The notes: a model not told the origin generated them from the letters alone. A DNA stretch of 44,012 bases from Oscillospiraceae bacterium (GCA_015063695.1 SVTQ01000018.1:1-44012), one strand, 5' to 3'; shown: positions 1 through 8,040, counted from the first letter of the stretch. A program made the numbers and translations.

Positions 1-175
1 AAGCAATGGTATATCATCACGCGGCACGCGTGTATCTCATCACCGAAGGTGTATATCATCAGCCGTAGGCTGTATTGTGCTTTCGCAATGATGATATACA
101 ATTCCTGCGGAATTGATGATATGCAAGACTACGTCTTGATGATATACACGGCTTCGCCGTGATTTATGTGAGAGT
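1..175. repeat. Array of mini-hairpins with ATATCATC / GATGATATA linkers
   Basis: Seven short palindromes follow each other, each with its own stem: ACGCG/CGCGT, CACC/GGTG, CAGCC/GGCTG, ATTG/CAAT, CAATTCC/GGAATTG, CAAGAC/GTCTTG and ACGG/CCGT. They are joined by nearly constant linkers. Linkers left of about position 85 read GTATATCATC and those on the right read GATGATATAC, the exact complement, so the whole array is roughly symmetric and could fold into one branched structure. There is no tRNA or convincing protein gene here. An open frame crosses it on the minus strand, but its peptide is only translated repeat. It probably continues left of the window. Confidence 0.7.
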
Positions 176-225
176 TCGAATTCATACGCAAAACAAGCAA
201 AATATCTTTTTTGTAGCCCATAGAC

Positions 226-260
226 AAAATAGCGGAACTCCTTTGGGGTTCCGCTATTTT
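226..260. terminator. Strong hairpin, terminator-like
   Basis: A perfect 13-bp stem (226-238 with 248-260) with a 9-nt loop, its arms beginning AAAA and ending TTTT. It can act as a terminator in either direction. It lies between the hairpin array and the terminator of the DUF898 gene, so it most likely ends a transcript entering from the left. Confidence 0.55.
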
Positions 261-297
261 GATATGGAAGGACTTGAACCTTAAGAAGGCACAAAAG

Positions 298-319
298 AGC
301 CGCCGTGGGCACGGCGGCT
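298..319 (-). terminator. Terminator hairpin after the DUF898 gene
   Basis: Stem AGCCGCCGTG (298-307) with CACGGCGGCT (310-319). On the minus strand it is followed by CTTTTGT. It sits about 45 nt beyond the stop codon of the minus-strand gene that ends at 365. Confidence 0.55.
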
Positions 320-364
320 GTTGTTTTGAATAATTAAAAATGGTTTAAAGCTTCCTTTGATGGA

Positions 365-2509
365 TCATTGAACTTTTTCGCAGGTGCGGGGGATGCCGTT
401 TTCATCGGTGATGACAAGGTTTTCGCCCACGAATTCATAGGTGAGATAACGGGTCACTGCCTCACCGGTTGTCGGATTTGTTACCCATGCGGTGATGCGG
501 TTTCCGTCTACTTCATAGGTACCCTCGAAAGAGGAGCCGAGGACGCACATCCAATATGAGCCGAAGATATACTCAAATTCGGTCTCGTCGGTCTCCATAA
601 ACTCATTATGAGAAAATGAGCATCCGTAATCAAAACTGTTGAAGAAGTATGACCATTTCTGAAGCTCATTTTCGCCCGTATACATATTTGTTACCATATC
701 GTAGCAGACCCACGTGCCGTCAAGGATATCAAGGGGAGTTGCTTCGGGAGCGTATTCGTCGGTATCTTCGGGGATAAATACATCCTCTGTTATGTATTCC
801 GTTCCCTCGGTGATGCCGTACTTATCGTTGAGCCATTTTTCCGCTTCGGCGGTCGTGCCTTCCCTTACTTCAAGGCTGTGACCGGTTAAAAAATAACCGT
901 CTGTTTCATCAGATTTTGTGTGAATTTCGATATACCACGGTGCATAATCGGAAGAATAGCTAACCTCGGTTATTCCCTCTCCGGGTCTTATGGCCTGTGT
1001 GCGCCAACCGTCTTCACCCCTGAGATACACGTAATTTTCATATTCTTTTAAGGCGAACTGAATATAGAGAATACCCTTTTCATTATCAAAGATGACTTCA
1101 TCGTCAATAACGTAGGTAAGGTCGTTACCGTGAGCATCAAATATAGTATACTCCGTACCGTTTATGTTTTCTGCATCCACCGTTTCAACGTAGGCAAGCT
1201 CAGTGTTTTCTACACTTGCAGGTGTTTTGGCATCCATATTGAAGAGGAAAAGTCCGCACACTACTGCGGCAATTCCGCCCACAAGCACAAGTCCGCCGAG
1301 AATCGCAAGTATTACGACGAGGGCGCTGCTCTTTGAAGGTACAGCCGTGCTCTCAGCGAGGTTCAGCGCGATCTGCTTTACAAGCTTTTCGTACTCTGCC
1401 TCGGAGCTTACGGCTTCGGGAGTGCCCCATTCCATGGCGATCTTATGCCAATAAGCCTGTTCAACAAGGTTTCCTGCTTTTTTATGTTCCTCTGCAAGGA
1501 GGAAGGACGCTTCTGCGCTTCCCTGCTTTGCGGCTTCGGTGAGAAGGAGGAGCCTTCTGTCGGGACTCTGCTTTGCAAGGTCAAGAAGGGCTTTATGGTA
1601 TTTTCCCTCTGCCGCTTTTTCAAGAAGCTCAAGGGCTCGTCCCTCGTATACTTCACTTTCACCTTTTTCAAGCTTTGCAAGGGCATAGAGGGCAAATGAG
1701 TTGTTTTCCGCCGCCATTTTTTCGAGGGTCTCGCGGTCTTCCTTACCTGTATATCCGCTCTTCATTGCGGCAATTTCGCTGTCGTTTGCAGCGATGCGGA
1801 ACTTTGCGAAATCCTGAACGGCTGTTATTTCGTGTGCTCTCGCTTTTGCCTGAATTTCGGGGGTCTGATATACTGCTTCGGTGTTCTTTGTCTGCCACTT
1901 CATAAGCTTTACGGGGAAGAAGATGGCATAGATACCGAGGGTAATGGGGGTGAGAAGTCCGAGGACAAGGTATTTAACGAAGAGCTGTCCGCCCGTACCG
2001 ACAAAAACAAGGGGGCTTCCGCCGATATGGGTATGCTTTGCTTCCCATCTGAGAACCATGGTCTCTGCCCACGCTGCACCGATACCGAGGGTGACGGAGG
2101 TGAGGAGAGCCGCGAGGATATGTATTCCGAGATATCCGCCTGCCTTGCCCGAGAAGAAGCTTTCCGCGGGGGTATCTTCATCGGCATAGACGGTATGCTT
2201 TACTATCCACTTTTTAACGCCGAGACCGAACCAAATACTGTAGATACCAAGGGTGATTATAGTCAGAAAAGACCAGAGGATATATCTGCCGATAAGCTGA
2301 TGGCCCCTGCCCGTAAACTTCAGACGGCGGCCGTTTATTACCGTATGCTTGGTCTGCCATCTCTGCATCATACAGAGCATCCAAGGGAATGCGATGCCGA
2401 GGGTTATTGTTGTTACGAGAAATGCGAGAAGAATTCGTCCTATAAGTTGGAGCGTGTTCCCGTCAAAACGGGAGTCTTCTCTTACTGTTGTTCTTGTTAA
2501 AGAGTCCAT
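365..2509 (-). CDS. DUF898-like membrane protein with Sel1-like middle and C-terminal extracellular domain
   Basis: Function unknown. The N-terminal ~215 residues hold four similar hydrophobic units, each ending in a motif like WxxKHT, the pattern of DUF898 (YjgN) membrane proteins. A helical stretch around 215-395 looks like Sel1/TPR repeats (ALYALAKLEKGE, AEASFLLAEEHKKAG). A further membrane helix lies near 405-430. The last ~120 residues (LDGTWVCYDMVTN...) look like a small beta-rich, lipocalin-like domain of the kind used in stress or lipoproteins. Two starts are possible: ATG at 2527 without a Shine-Dalgarno, or ATG at 2509 preceded by GTGAGAAA, which I prefer. A -10 TAAAAT preceded by TATGG lies at 2545-2540, so the upstream ATG would be almost leaderless. 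The gene stands alone, divergent from the next one. Confidence 0.7.
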   Translation of the reverse strand: MDSLTRTTVREDSRFDGNTLQLIGRILLAFLVTTITLGIAFPWMLCMMQRWQTKHTVINGRRLKFTGRGHQLIGRYILWSFLTIITLGIYSIWFGLGVKKWIVKHTVYADEDTPAESFFSGKAGGYLGIHILAALLTSVTLGIGAAWAETMVLRWEAKHTHIGGSPLVFVGTGGQLFVKYLVLGLLTPITLGIYAIFFPVKLMKWQTKNTEAVYQTPEIQAKARAHEITAVQDFAKFRIAANDSEIAAMKSGYTGKEDRETLEKMAAENNSFALYALAKLEKGESEVYEGRALELLEKAAEGKYHKALLDLAKQSPDRRLLLLTEAAKQGSAEASFLLAEEHKKAGNLVEQAYWHKIAMEWGTPEAVSSEAEYEKLVKQIALNLAESTAVPSKSSALVVILAILGGLVLVGGIAAVVCGLFLFNMDAKTPASVENTELAYVETVDAENINGTEYTIFDAHGNDLTYVIDDEVIFDNEKGILYIQFALKEYENYVYLRGEDGWRTQAIRPGEGITEVSYSSDYAPWYIEIHTKSDETDGYFLTGHSLEVREGTTAEAEKWLNDKYGITEGTEYITEDVFIPEDTDEYAPEATPLDILDGTWVCYDMVTNMYTGENELQKWSYFFNSFDYGCSFSHNEFMETDETEFEYIFGSYWMCVLGSSFEGTYEVDGNRITAWVTNPTTGEAVTRYLTYEFVGENLVITDENGIPRTCEKVQ

Positions 2510-2712
2510 ATCGTTTCTCACTTTCATTTTCTTAAGAAGATTTTACCATATATCGCATAAAAAATAAAGTGCTTTTTAATTTTATTTTAAGTTTACCGTC
2601 TTTTTCCGTCAAGGTCTGTACTTTTTTGTCGGTTTGTGATATAGTATGTTACGGTAATTATTATTGCAGTTACCGAGTACATTATATTATTAAAAAGTTT
2701 CCGGAGATGCTT

Positions 2713-3513
2713 ATGAAAGAATTTTTCGGTTTCGGCGGTTACAGCCGTCCTGCGGAAGGATATATGTCCTGGCAGCACCTTTTATTCGTGACACTTCTTA
2801 TGTTCGTGATGGTGGCTTTTGCCGTTATTCTCGGCAGAAAGTACAGAGACCGCGAGGCGCATGAGAAAAACAAGGTTATTATAGCTTCCGCTATTCTTAT
2901 TGACGCTTTTGAGCTTTTCAAGATAGTTCTTTTGTGCTTCCGCTCGGGCGACCCTATGGACTGGGTAAACAATCTGCCCCTTTTCCTTTGCAGTATTCAG
3001 CTTATCGCCCTCCCTCTCGCCGCCTTTTCCAGGGGCAGAGTTAAGGAGGCTTCCCTTGATTTCGTTCTGATATTCGGTATTTTAGGTGCCGTTATGGGTA
3101 CTTATTTTGCAGGTAACAATTACGCGGCTTACCCCGTTCTCTCCTTTGACAACGTGGTTTCCGGCATCACTCATTCCATTTCGGGCTTTGCTTCCCTTTA
3201 CCTTATGATATCAAGGGGCGCAAGCATGAAGCGTTCCAACATCGTTGCCTCGTCCACCATTCTCACGGGTTTCTGTATTGCCGCTTATATTGCAAATATC
3301 TTTACGGACTGCAACTATATGTTCCTCACAAGAGGTGACGGAACACCCTACGACATTCTTTACAATATCTTTGAGGGCAACCGTATCCTTTATCCCCTCT
3401 CCGTTATCGCTCTGTTCTTTATCTACATAGCCGCTTTCTATCAGGTCTACTATATGGTTCAGAAGCACAGAGAAAAGGCATTGTTACCCGAAGGGCACAA
3501 TGCCGCTATATAA
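2713..3513 (+). CDS. YwaF/TMEM164-family integral membrane protein
   Basis: A 266-residue polytopic membrane protein with about seven helices. The sequence NNLPLFLCSIQL near the first third, THSISG in the middle and NYMFL followed by GTPYD near residue 205 match the conserved pattern of the YwaF family (TIGR02206), related to eukaryotic TMEM164. TMEM164 is an acyltransferase in ether-lipid metabolism; whether the bacterial proteins share that is not known from this sequence. I start at ATG 2713, where CCGGAG is 6 nt upstream; the ATG at 2707 would sit on its own ribosome binding site. It is a single gene, ending just before a REP-like element. Confidence 0.75.
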   Translation: MKEFFGFGGYSRPAEGYMSWQHLLFVTLLMFVMVAFAVILGRKYRDREAHEKNKVIIASAILIDAFELFKIVLLCFRSGDPMDWVNNLPLFLCSIQLIALPLAAFSRGRVKEASLDFVLIFGILGAVMGTYFAGNNYAAYPVLSFDNVVSGITHSISGFASLYLMISRGASMKRSNIVASSTILTGFCIAAYIANIFTDCNYMFLTRGDGTPYDILYNIFEGNRILYPLSVIALFFIYIAAFYQVYYMVQKHREKALLPEGHNAAI

Positions 3514-3780
3514 TCCCATAGGGAATAAGTGCGGACGAGCAGTGCTCGCCCCTACGGGAATTCGCTACACTATCGCAAACATAATTTTTTAAATACCCCC
3601 TTGATTTTTTGAAAAAAGGGGTGTATAATCATATCGAAATAAATGCAGGGGACGTAGAGCTTTGTTCCGTGAACCAAGTTCAGTTATGATCGCCCTTGGG
3701 CTGTAGGGGCGAGCATTGCTCGTCCGCTGAGTTATGAGATGCTTTGCATCGTTATGATTCGCTTCGCGAAGTTTAATTAA
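3514..3780. other. Gap holding REP-like pair, thi promoter and mini-hairpins
   Basis: This stretch contains two REP-like hairpins in inverted orientation, one ending CCCCTACGG (3531-3556) and one beginning GTAGGGGCGAGC (3703-3727). The promoter of the thiamine operon lies between them. After the second REP come mini-hairpins GATGC/GCATC and TTCGC/GCGAA joined by GTTATGA linkers, as in the array at 26636. No coding sequence is seen. Confidence 0.65.
3601..3629 (+). promoter_or_regulatory. Promoter of the TPP-riboswitch operon
   Basis: TTGATT (3601-3606), 17-nt spacer, TATAAT (3624-3629); start expected near 3636. The leader before the first gene is then about 360 nt and includes a REP element, mini-hairpins, the riboswitch, its terminator and a GTCCTC hairpin. 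Confidence 0.75.
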
Positions 3781-3781
3781 A

Positions 3782-3870
3782 TACAGGGGAGCTTGTATGG
3801 GCAGGCTGAGAGGAAGTAATCCAACTTCGACCCTTTAACCTGATGCGGATAATGCCGCCGTAGGAAGTCA
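3782..3870 (+). ncRNA. TPP riboswitch (THI element)
   Basis: The conserved thi-box elements occur in order: ACAGGGGAGC (P1/P2 side), GGCTGAGAGG (the pyrimidine-sensing CUGAGA), GACCCTTTAACCTGAT (the conserved thi-box core), GGATAATGCCG and the closing GTAGGAAG. It binds thiamine pyrophosphate. A rho-independent terminator follows at once, so this is most likely an OFF switch repressing the transporter genes when TPP is plentiful. Confidence 0.95.
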
Positions 3871-3886
3871 TAAGCTTAGATTTTTT

Positions 3887-3924
3887 ACAGGAGGCACCCG
3901 TTTTGGGCGGTCTCCTGTTTTTGT
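3887..3924 (+). terminator. Riboswitch expression-platform terminator
   Basis: ACAGGAG (3887-3893) pairs with CTCCTGT (3912-3918) around an inner CCCG/GGGC stem, followed by TTTTTGTTT. It lies 17 nt after the TPP aptamer, the expected place for the regulated terminator. Confidence 0.85.
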
Positions 3925-3931
3925 TTGACAA

Positions 3932-3969
3932 GGGGTCCTCAAGTTGTCGCAAGACGACTTGGGGTTCTC
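3932..3969 (+). repeat. GTCCTC-type hairpin repeat
   Basis: GGGGTCCTC, stem CAAGTTGTC / GACGACTTG, loop GCAA, then GGGGTTCTC. One of eight copies in the window with constant flanks and different stems. Here it lies in the thi operon leader, after the riboswitch terminator. Confidence 0.75.
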
Positions 3970-3999
3970 TTTTAAATTTTATTTTTGGAGGTAAAAATT

Positions 4000-4302
4000 A
4001 TGAAAGCAAGTATTGCAGTACAGGTCCTTCCTGAAGCAAAAAACGAAGAGGAGCTTATCCGCATTGTGGACGAGGTCATCGCTTACATTAAGAGCAGCGG
4101 TCTTCACTGCCACGTGGGTCCCTTTGAGACCACCGTTGAGGGTGACGACTACGACCGGCTTATGGACATTGTAAAAGAGTGTCAGCATGTGGCGATAAGA
4201 GCGGGAGCCGAGAAGGTGGCGGCTTACGTCAAGGTCGTTTACCGTCCCGAGGGTGAGATACTCACCATTGACAAAAAGATAACAAAGCATGCTGAGGCGT
4301 AA
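4000..4302 (+). CDS. Thiamine-binding protein, MTH1187/YkoF-like (UPF0045)
   Basis: A 100-residue soluble protein with the UPF0045/Thiamine_BP pattern: VQVLPEAKNEEEL at the N terminus, GLHCHVGPFETTVEG in the middle, HVAIRAGAEKV near residue 65. These small ferredoxin-like proteins bind thiamine or its pyrimidine moiety and are usually encoded with ThiXYZ-type transporters. The start at 4000 has GGAGG 8 nt upstream. It is the first gene after the TPP riboswitch and overlaps the permease gene by 14 nt, so the two are translationally coupled. That it carries a thiamine-related ligand to or from the transporter is inference. Confidence 0.88.
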   Translation: MKASIAVQVLPEAKNEEELIRIVDEVIAYIKSSGLHCHVGPFETTVEGDDYDRLMDIVKECQHVAIRAGAEKVAAYVKVVYRPEGEILTIDKKITKHAEA

Positions 4303-5098
4303 AATTCCGTCCGCAGCGGCGGTACTTGCCCTTCTTCTGTTATGGCAGGGCTTCTCTATGACGGGGCTTGTTCCCTCCTACATGCTTCCCTCTCCCGTTC
4401 AGGTGATAAAGGCTTTTTTTGAGGATATTCCGCTTCTTATTGAAAACTCAATTATCACTCTGAAAGAGGCTTTTATAGGGCTTGCTTTAGGTGTGGGTGT
4501 AGGCTTTGCGGCGGCTGTACTTATGGACGCCTTTGAGATACTTTACAAGGCATTTTATCCCCTTTTGATCATCACTCAGACAATTCCCTCCGTTGCCATA
4601 GCGCCTCTGCTTGTGCTGTGGTTCGGTTACGAGATGACCCCGAAGATAGTTCTTATCGTTATCTCAACCTTCTTTCCCGTTACGGTAGGGCTTCTTGAGG
4701 GACTTCGGGGAGCTGACAAGGATGCCGTGGGACTTATGCGCTCCATGGGGGCGACGCGGCTTCAGATATTCCGCTACGTCAAATTCCCCTCGTCCCTTCC
4801 TCAGCTATTTTCGGGGCTTCGCATCGCCGCGGCATACAGCGTTGTCGGAGCCGTTATAAGCGAATGGCTTGGAGGCTTCGGCGGCCTTGGCGTTTACATG
4901 ACGAGGGTCAAAAAGGCCTTTGCCTTTGACAAGATGTTTGCCGTTATTTTTCTTATCTCAGCAATTTCTCTCTGCCTTATGGCTTTGGTGGAATTTTCGG
5001 AGAAAAAATGTATGCCGTACAGATTTATTAATGAAAAAAACGTGGGTTCCGGAGCGGGAGGAGCAAGCCCCTCCCCTACCACCGATAGGCTTCGTTGA
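4289..5098 (+). CDS. thiX: ABC transporter permease, ThiX/SsuC-like
   Basis: A NitT/TauT-type (BPD_transp_1) permease with six predicted helices. The coupling motif EGLRGADKDAVGLMRSMGATRLQIFRYVKFPSSLPQLFSGLRI contains the EAA loop with the conserved GA(T)...P spacing. Together with the binding protein and ATPase downstream it should import thiamine or a pyrimidine precursor (HMP/formylaminopyrimidine). The C terminus is odd: after EKKCMPYRFI the reading frame runs into a REP element, giving a tail ending GGASPSPTTDRLR. Two further copies of the gene end follow (5001-5243); the last restores a short natural-looking end, YRFIDKKK and stop. The original protein was therefore probably about 17 residues shorter at this point. 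Confidence 0.88.
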   Translation: MLRRKIPSAAAVLALLLLWQGFSMTGLVPSYMLPSPVQVIKAFFEDIPLLIENSIITLKEAFIGLALGVGVGFAAAVLMDAFEILYKAFYPLLIITQTIPSVAIAPLLVLWFGYEMTPKIVLIVISTFFPVTVGLLEGLRGADKDAVGLMRSMGATRLQIFRYVKFPSSLPQLFSGLRIAAAYSVVGAVISEWLGGFGGLGVYMTRVKKAFAFDKMFAVIFLISAISLCLMALVEFSEKKCMPYRFINEKNVGSGAGGASPSPTTDRLR

Positions 5099-5243
5099 AT
5101 ACGCGGAGAAAAAATGTATGCCCCACAGATTTATTAATGAAAAAAACGTGGGTTCCGGAGCGGGAGGAGCAAGCCCCTCCCCTACCACCGATAGACTTCG
5201 TTTAATACGCGGAGAAAAAATGTATGCCGTACAGATTTATTGA
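5001..5243 (+). repeat. Tandem 106-bp repeat: permease 3' end plus REP element
   Basis: Two units of 106 bp (5001-5106, 5107-5212) and a partial third (5213-5243). Each unit starts with the coding end of the permease (AGAAAAAATGTATGCC...), then a REP-like hairpin, GGGAGGAGC/GCCCCTCCC followed by CTACC, at 5054-5080 and 5160-5186. Because 106 is not a multiple of three, only the first copy is in the gene's frame. The copies differ by a few substitutions (CCGTAC versus CCCCAC, TTGAATAC versus TTTAATAC). Confidence 0.9.
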
Positions 5244-5265
5244 TAAAAAGAAATAGGAGTTAATC

Positions 5266-6264
5266 ATGAAAAAAATTTTTGCTTTAATTATTGCTTTTGT
5301 CCTTGTTTTCTCTCTTACGGGCTGCAACAAGCCGAATGACAGCACAGGCGCAGAAACCGTAACAGTTGTACTTGACTGGACACCCAACACAAACCACACG
5401 GGAATTTACGTTGCCGAGGCTCTCGGTTATTTTGAAGAGGCGGGACTTGAGGTCGAGGTTGTTCAGTCTCCCGAGAACTCAGCCGAGACCCTCGTTGCTT
5501 CGGGAAAGGCACAATTCGGTGTTTCCTTCCAGGACTCCCTTGCTCCCGCTTTTGCAGGTGATGAAAAGCTTCCCGTCACTGCAGTTGCCGCAGTTATTCA
5601 GCACAACACCTCGGGTATCGTTTCCCGCAAGGGTGAGGGCATGGACACACCGAAGGGTCTTGAAGGAAAGAAGTATGCTACGTGGGACCTTGACGTCGAA
5701 AAGGAGACCATCCGTGACGTTATGGCGAAGGACGGCGGAGATTTCGACCTTGTAGAGCTTATTCCTTCCACCGTTACCGACGAGGTCTCAGCTCTTCAGA
5801 GCCGCTCCGTTGATGCTATATGGATATTCTACGGCTGGGCAGGCGTTGCCTGCGAGGTGGCAGGACTTGAGACGGACTACTTTGAATTTGCAGACATTGA
5901 CCCTGTATTCGACTACTACACTCCCGTTATCATAGGTAATGATGGGTGGCTTGAGGAAAAACCCGAGTGCGCGAAGGCGTTTGTTGAGGCTCTTTCAAAA
6001 GGATACAGCTACGCTGTTGAAAACCCGAGAGAAGCTGCCGACATTCTGATGGAGGCGGCTCCCGAGCTGAAATCCAACAGCGAGCTCGTATATGCAAGTC
6101 AGGAGTATCTTGCGGCGGAATATATATCCGATGCTTCAAGATGGGGCGAGTTTGACGGCGAGCGCTGGGCGGCCTTCTTCCGTTGGCTGAACGAAAACAG
6201 TCTTGTTGAAGGCGAGCTTGAGCCCGACTTCGGCTTTACAAACGAATATCTGCCCGAAAAATGA
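5266..6264 (+). CDS. thiY: Substrate-binding lipoprotein of ThiY/NMT1 family
   Basis: A 332-residue protein with a lipoprotein signal peptide (lipobox LTGC, Cys about residue 19). The mature part starts VTVVLDWTPNTNHTGIYVA, the hallmark of the NMT1/ThiY family that binds hydroxymethylpyrimidine-type thiamine precursors, and has EVVQSPENSAETLVASGKAQFG near residue 65. It would capture the ligand outside the cell for the permease. AGGAG lies 8 nt before the start. The 3' end overlaps the ATPase gene by 4 nt. The ligand is inferred from the family and from the TPP riboswitch upstream. Confidence 0.9.
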   Translation: MKKIFALIIAFVLVFSLTGCNKPNDSTGAETVTVVLDWTPNTNHTGIYVAEALGYFEEAGLEVEVVQSPENSAETLVASGKAQFGVSFQDSLAPAFAGDEKLPVTAVAAVIQHNTSGIVSRKGEGMDTPKGLEGKKYATWDLDVEKETIRDVMAKDGGDFDLVELIPSTVTDEVSALQSRSVDAIWIFYGWAGVACEVAGLETDYFEFADIDPVFDYYTPVIIGNDGWLEEKPECAKAFVEALSKGYSYAVENPREAADILMEAAPELKSNSELVYASQEYLAAEYISDASRWGEFDGERWAAFFRWLNENSLVEGELEPDFGFTNEYLPEK

Positions 6265-6995
6265 AAAAGCTTGAAGTTAAGAATATAAGCAAAAGCTTTG
6301 ACGGCAAGGCGGTTCTGAGGGACGTTTCCCTTGAGCTTGAAAGCGGTGAGATAGTAAGTCTTCTCGGTGTCAGCGGAGGGGGAAAGACCACTCTTTTCAA
6401 CGTGATATCGGGGCTTCTTGCGCCCGATAGCGGAAGGGTGTTTCTTGACGGGAAGGATATTACCGAGAGCCCCGGACACATCGGCTACATGCTTCAGAAG
6501 GATCTGCTTCTGCCTTTTCGGACTATTGAGGACAACGTCTCGCTCCCCCTCACCCTTAGGGGGACAAAGAAAAAGGAGGCACGCGCGGCGGTGTCTCCTT
6601 ACTTTGCCGAATTCGGTCTTGAGGGTACACAGAAAAAGTTTCCCTCTCAGCTCTCGGGCGGTATGCGCCAGAGGGCGGCACTCCTTCGGACTTACATGTT
6701 CTCGGGGGACGCGTGTCTCCTTGACGAGCCCTTCTCCGCCCTTGACACGCTGACAAAAAGCGCCATGCACGGCTGGTATCTTGACGTGATGGAGAAAATA
6801 AAGCTTTCAACGCTCTTTATCACCCACGATATTGACGAGGCAATTCTCCTTTCCGACCGCATTTATATTCTGTCGGGCTCCCCCGGTGAGATAAAGGGAG
6901 AGATAGTTATAAAAGAAGCAAAGCCGAGGCGTGATGATTTTTCTCTTACTCCCGAATTTTTGGAGTATAAGAAAATAATAATGAATTTATTATAA
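6261..6995 (+). CDS. thiZ: ABC transporter ATP-binding protein, ThiZ-like
   Basis: A 244-residue NitT/TauT-type ATPase. Walker A is GVSGGGKTT (about residues 37-45), the Q-loop lies in GYMLQKD, the signature is LSGGMRQRAALLRT, Walker B is CLLDEPFSALD and the switch His is in LFITHDIDEA. It powers the permease encoded upstream. The ATG overlaps the stop codon of the binding-protein gene (ATGA), so translation is coupled. It is the last gene of the riboswitch operon; a REP-like hairpin (6999-7025) begins 4 nt after its stop codon and may stabilise or end the transcript. Confidence 0.92.
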   Translation: MKKLEVKNISKSFDGKAVLRDVSLELESGEIVSLLGVSGGGKTTLFNVISGLLAPDSGRVFLDGKDITESPGHIGYMLQKDLLLPFRTIEDNVSLPLTLRGTKKKEARAAVSPYFAEFGLEGTQKKFPSQLSGGMRQRAALLRTYMFSGDACLLDEPFSALDTLTKSAMHGWYLDVMEKIKLSTLFITHDIDEAILLSDRIYILSGSPGEIKGEIVIKEAKPRRDDFSLTPEFLEYKKIIMNLL

Positions 6996-6998
6996 AAA

Positions 6999-7025
6999 GC
7001 GGGCGGATATGAAATCCGCCCCTAC
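6999..7025 (+). repeat. Single REP-like element
   Basis: Stem GGGCGGAT / ATCCGCCC followed by CTAC. It sits between the ends of the convergent thi operon and PAP2 gene, so it can also serve as a transcript-end hairpin. Confidence 0.7.
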
Positions 7026-7038
7026 TTTTATGGGTTCA

Positions 7039-7953
7039 TTATTTCTTTACTCTGTCAAAGAGTCTGAAGGTCAGCGGCCAGAGGATACCTGCGAAGACGG
7101 TCATAAGAAAGTAGCGGATGCCGTCTGCAAGGTAGGTGTTTTCCATAAGGGCATGGAGGGGAGCTTTCAGTCCCGATTTGATGCCGACAAGAATACCGAA
7201 GCCAAGGGCGACCTTTATTATCTGACCCCACCAGGGTGCTTCAGTTTTGAAGTTTATATATCTTGTTTCGACCTCGAAGGTGAGCCAAAGAGCCGAGATA
7301 CAGCCGAGCATCGTATAGGCGTTTTTCATGCCGCTTTCAAAGTTATGGGGGTCGATGTCCGCGGGGAAATTAAAGAGGTTTACAAATAACAGATAGCCGA
7401 CGGAAATAGCAAGCATAATTCCGAAGAGAATTCTCATATAGTTATGATTTTCCGTTGATCTTCTAACAAAGGGGTACATTCCGAAGACGAGGGCGAGGGC
7501 GACAATGATGGAAACGATAACGTCGGCAGGGGTATGAACGCCGAGATACATACGGGAGACGGGAACGAGAACGCACAGGACGATGCAGATAATGCGTATT
7601 ACCTTTTCCTTGTGCCATCTTGCCACCGCGCCGAAGCTGCCCACCGCCGTCTGAGTATGACCGCTGGGGAAGCTGTAGCCCGTTGCTTCCGCTCTTGCGC
7701 TTTCAACTATTGTAAAATCGGGGTCGCGCACCCAAGGGCGCGGGACTCTGAAAAGGAGCTTTAGAAACTGATTAATAACCGTTCCCATAAGACCCACAGA
7801 GAGAAGGTAGTAGCCTTCTTTTTTATTTATGCACCAGAAAAAGAGGATACCGATAAGTATAAACAGCGTTTCCTCGCCAAGCCTTGTGACAAGGAAGAAA
7901 AAGGTATCGAGTACGGGATTTCGTATTGCTTCAAAAAGACGGAGTATTTCCAT
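7039..7953 (-). CDS. PAP2-family membrane phosphatase
   Basis: A 304-residue membrane protein with the three phosphatase motifs of the type-2 phosphatidic acid phosphatase family: KLLFRVPRPW (KxxxxxxRP), SFPSGHTQ (PSGH) and SRMYLGVHTPADV (SRxxxxxHxxxD). The catalytic pair is the two His. Members dephosphorylate lipid phosphates, often undecaprenyl or phosphatidylglycerol phosphate, outside the membrane; the substrate here is not known. C-terminal helices extend beyond the core. I start at 7953, where AAAGGAG lies 7 nt upstream; the frame stays open to 7995 but without a ribosome site. A -10 TAAAAT preceded by TATGG at 7991-7986 makes it divergent from the DUF402 gene. Confidence 0.88.
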   Translation of the reverse strand: MEILRLFEAIRNPVLDTFFFLVTRLGEETLFILIGILFFWCINKKEGYYLLSVGLMGTVINQFLKLLFRVPRPWVRDPDFTIVESARAEATGYSFPSGHTQTAVGSFGAVARWHKEKVIRIICIVLCVLVPVSRMYLGVHTPADVIVSIIVALALVFGMYPFVRRSTENHNYMRILFGIMLAISVGYLLFVNLFNFPADIDPHNFESGMKNAYTMLGCISALWLTFEVETRYINFKTEAPWWGQIIKVALGFGILVGIKSGLKAPLHALMENTYLADGIRYFLMTVFAGILWPLTFRLFDRVKK

Positions 7954-8040
7954 ATTATTCTCCTTTCGGAAGTTGTCTTTCTCATATTTTACCATATTTT
8001 TTTACGGTTTGCATAAAAATACGAAAATTTTTTGTTTCCG

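Noticed and set aside
1..175. CRISPR array.
   Set aside because: The constant parts are 7-10 nt and the variable parts are palindromes of 10-20 nt, not 28-37-nt repeats with unique spacers; no cas genes.
255..300. Possible tRNA remnant: GGACTTGAACC resembles the T-arm of a tRNA on the minus strand.
   Set aside because: No acceptor, anticodon or D-arm can be built around it; only a dozen bases match.
40..312. 90-codon minus-strand open frame across the first array.
   Set aside because: Translates mini-hairpins and terminators; no ribosome site and no family resemblance.
4920..5243. 107-codon open frame overlapping the permease end.
   Set aside because: It is the frame-shifted reading of the 106-bp tandem repeat; the upstream part overlaps the real permease gene.
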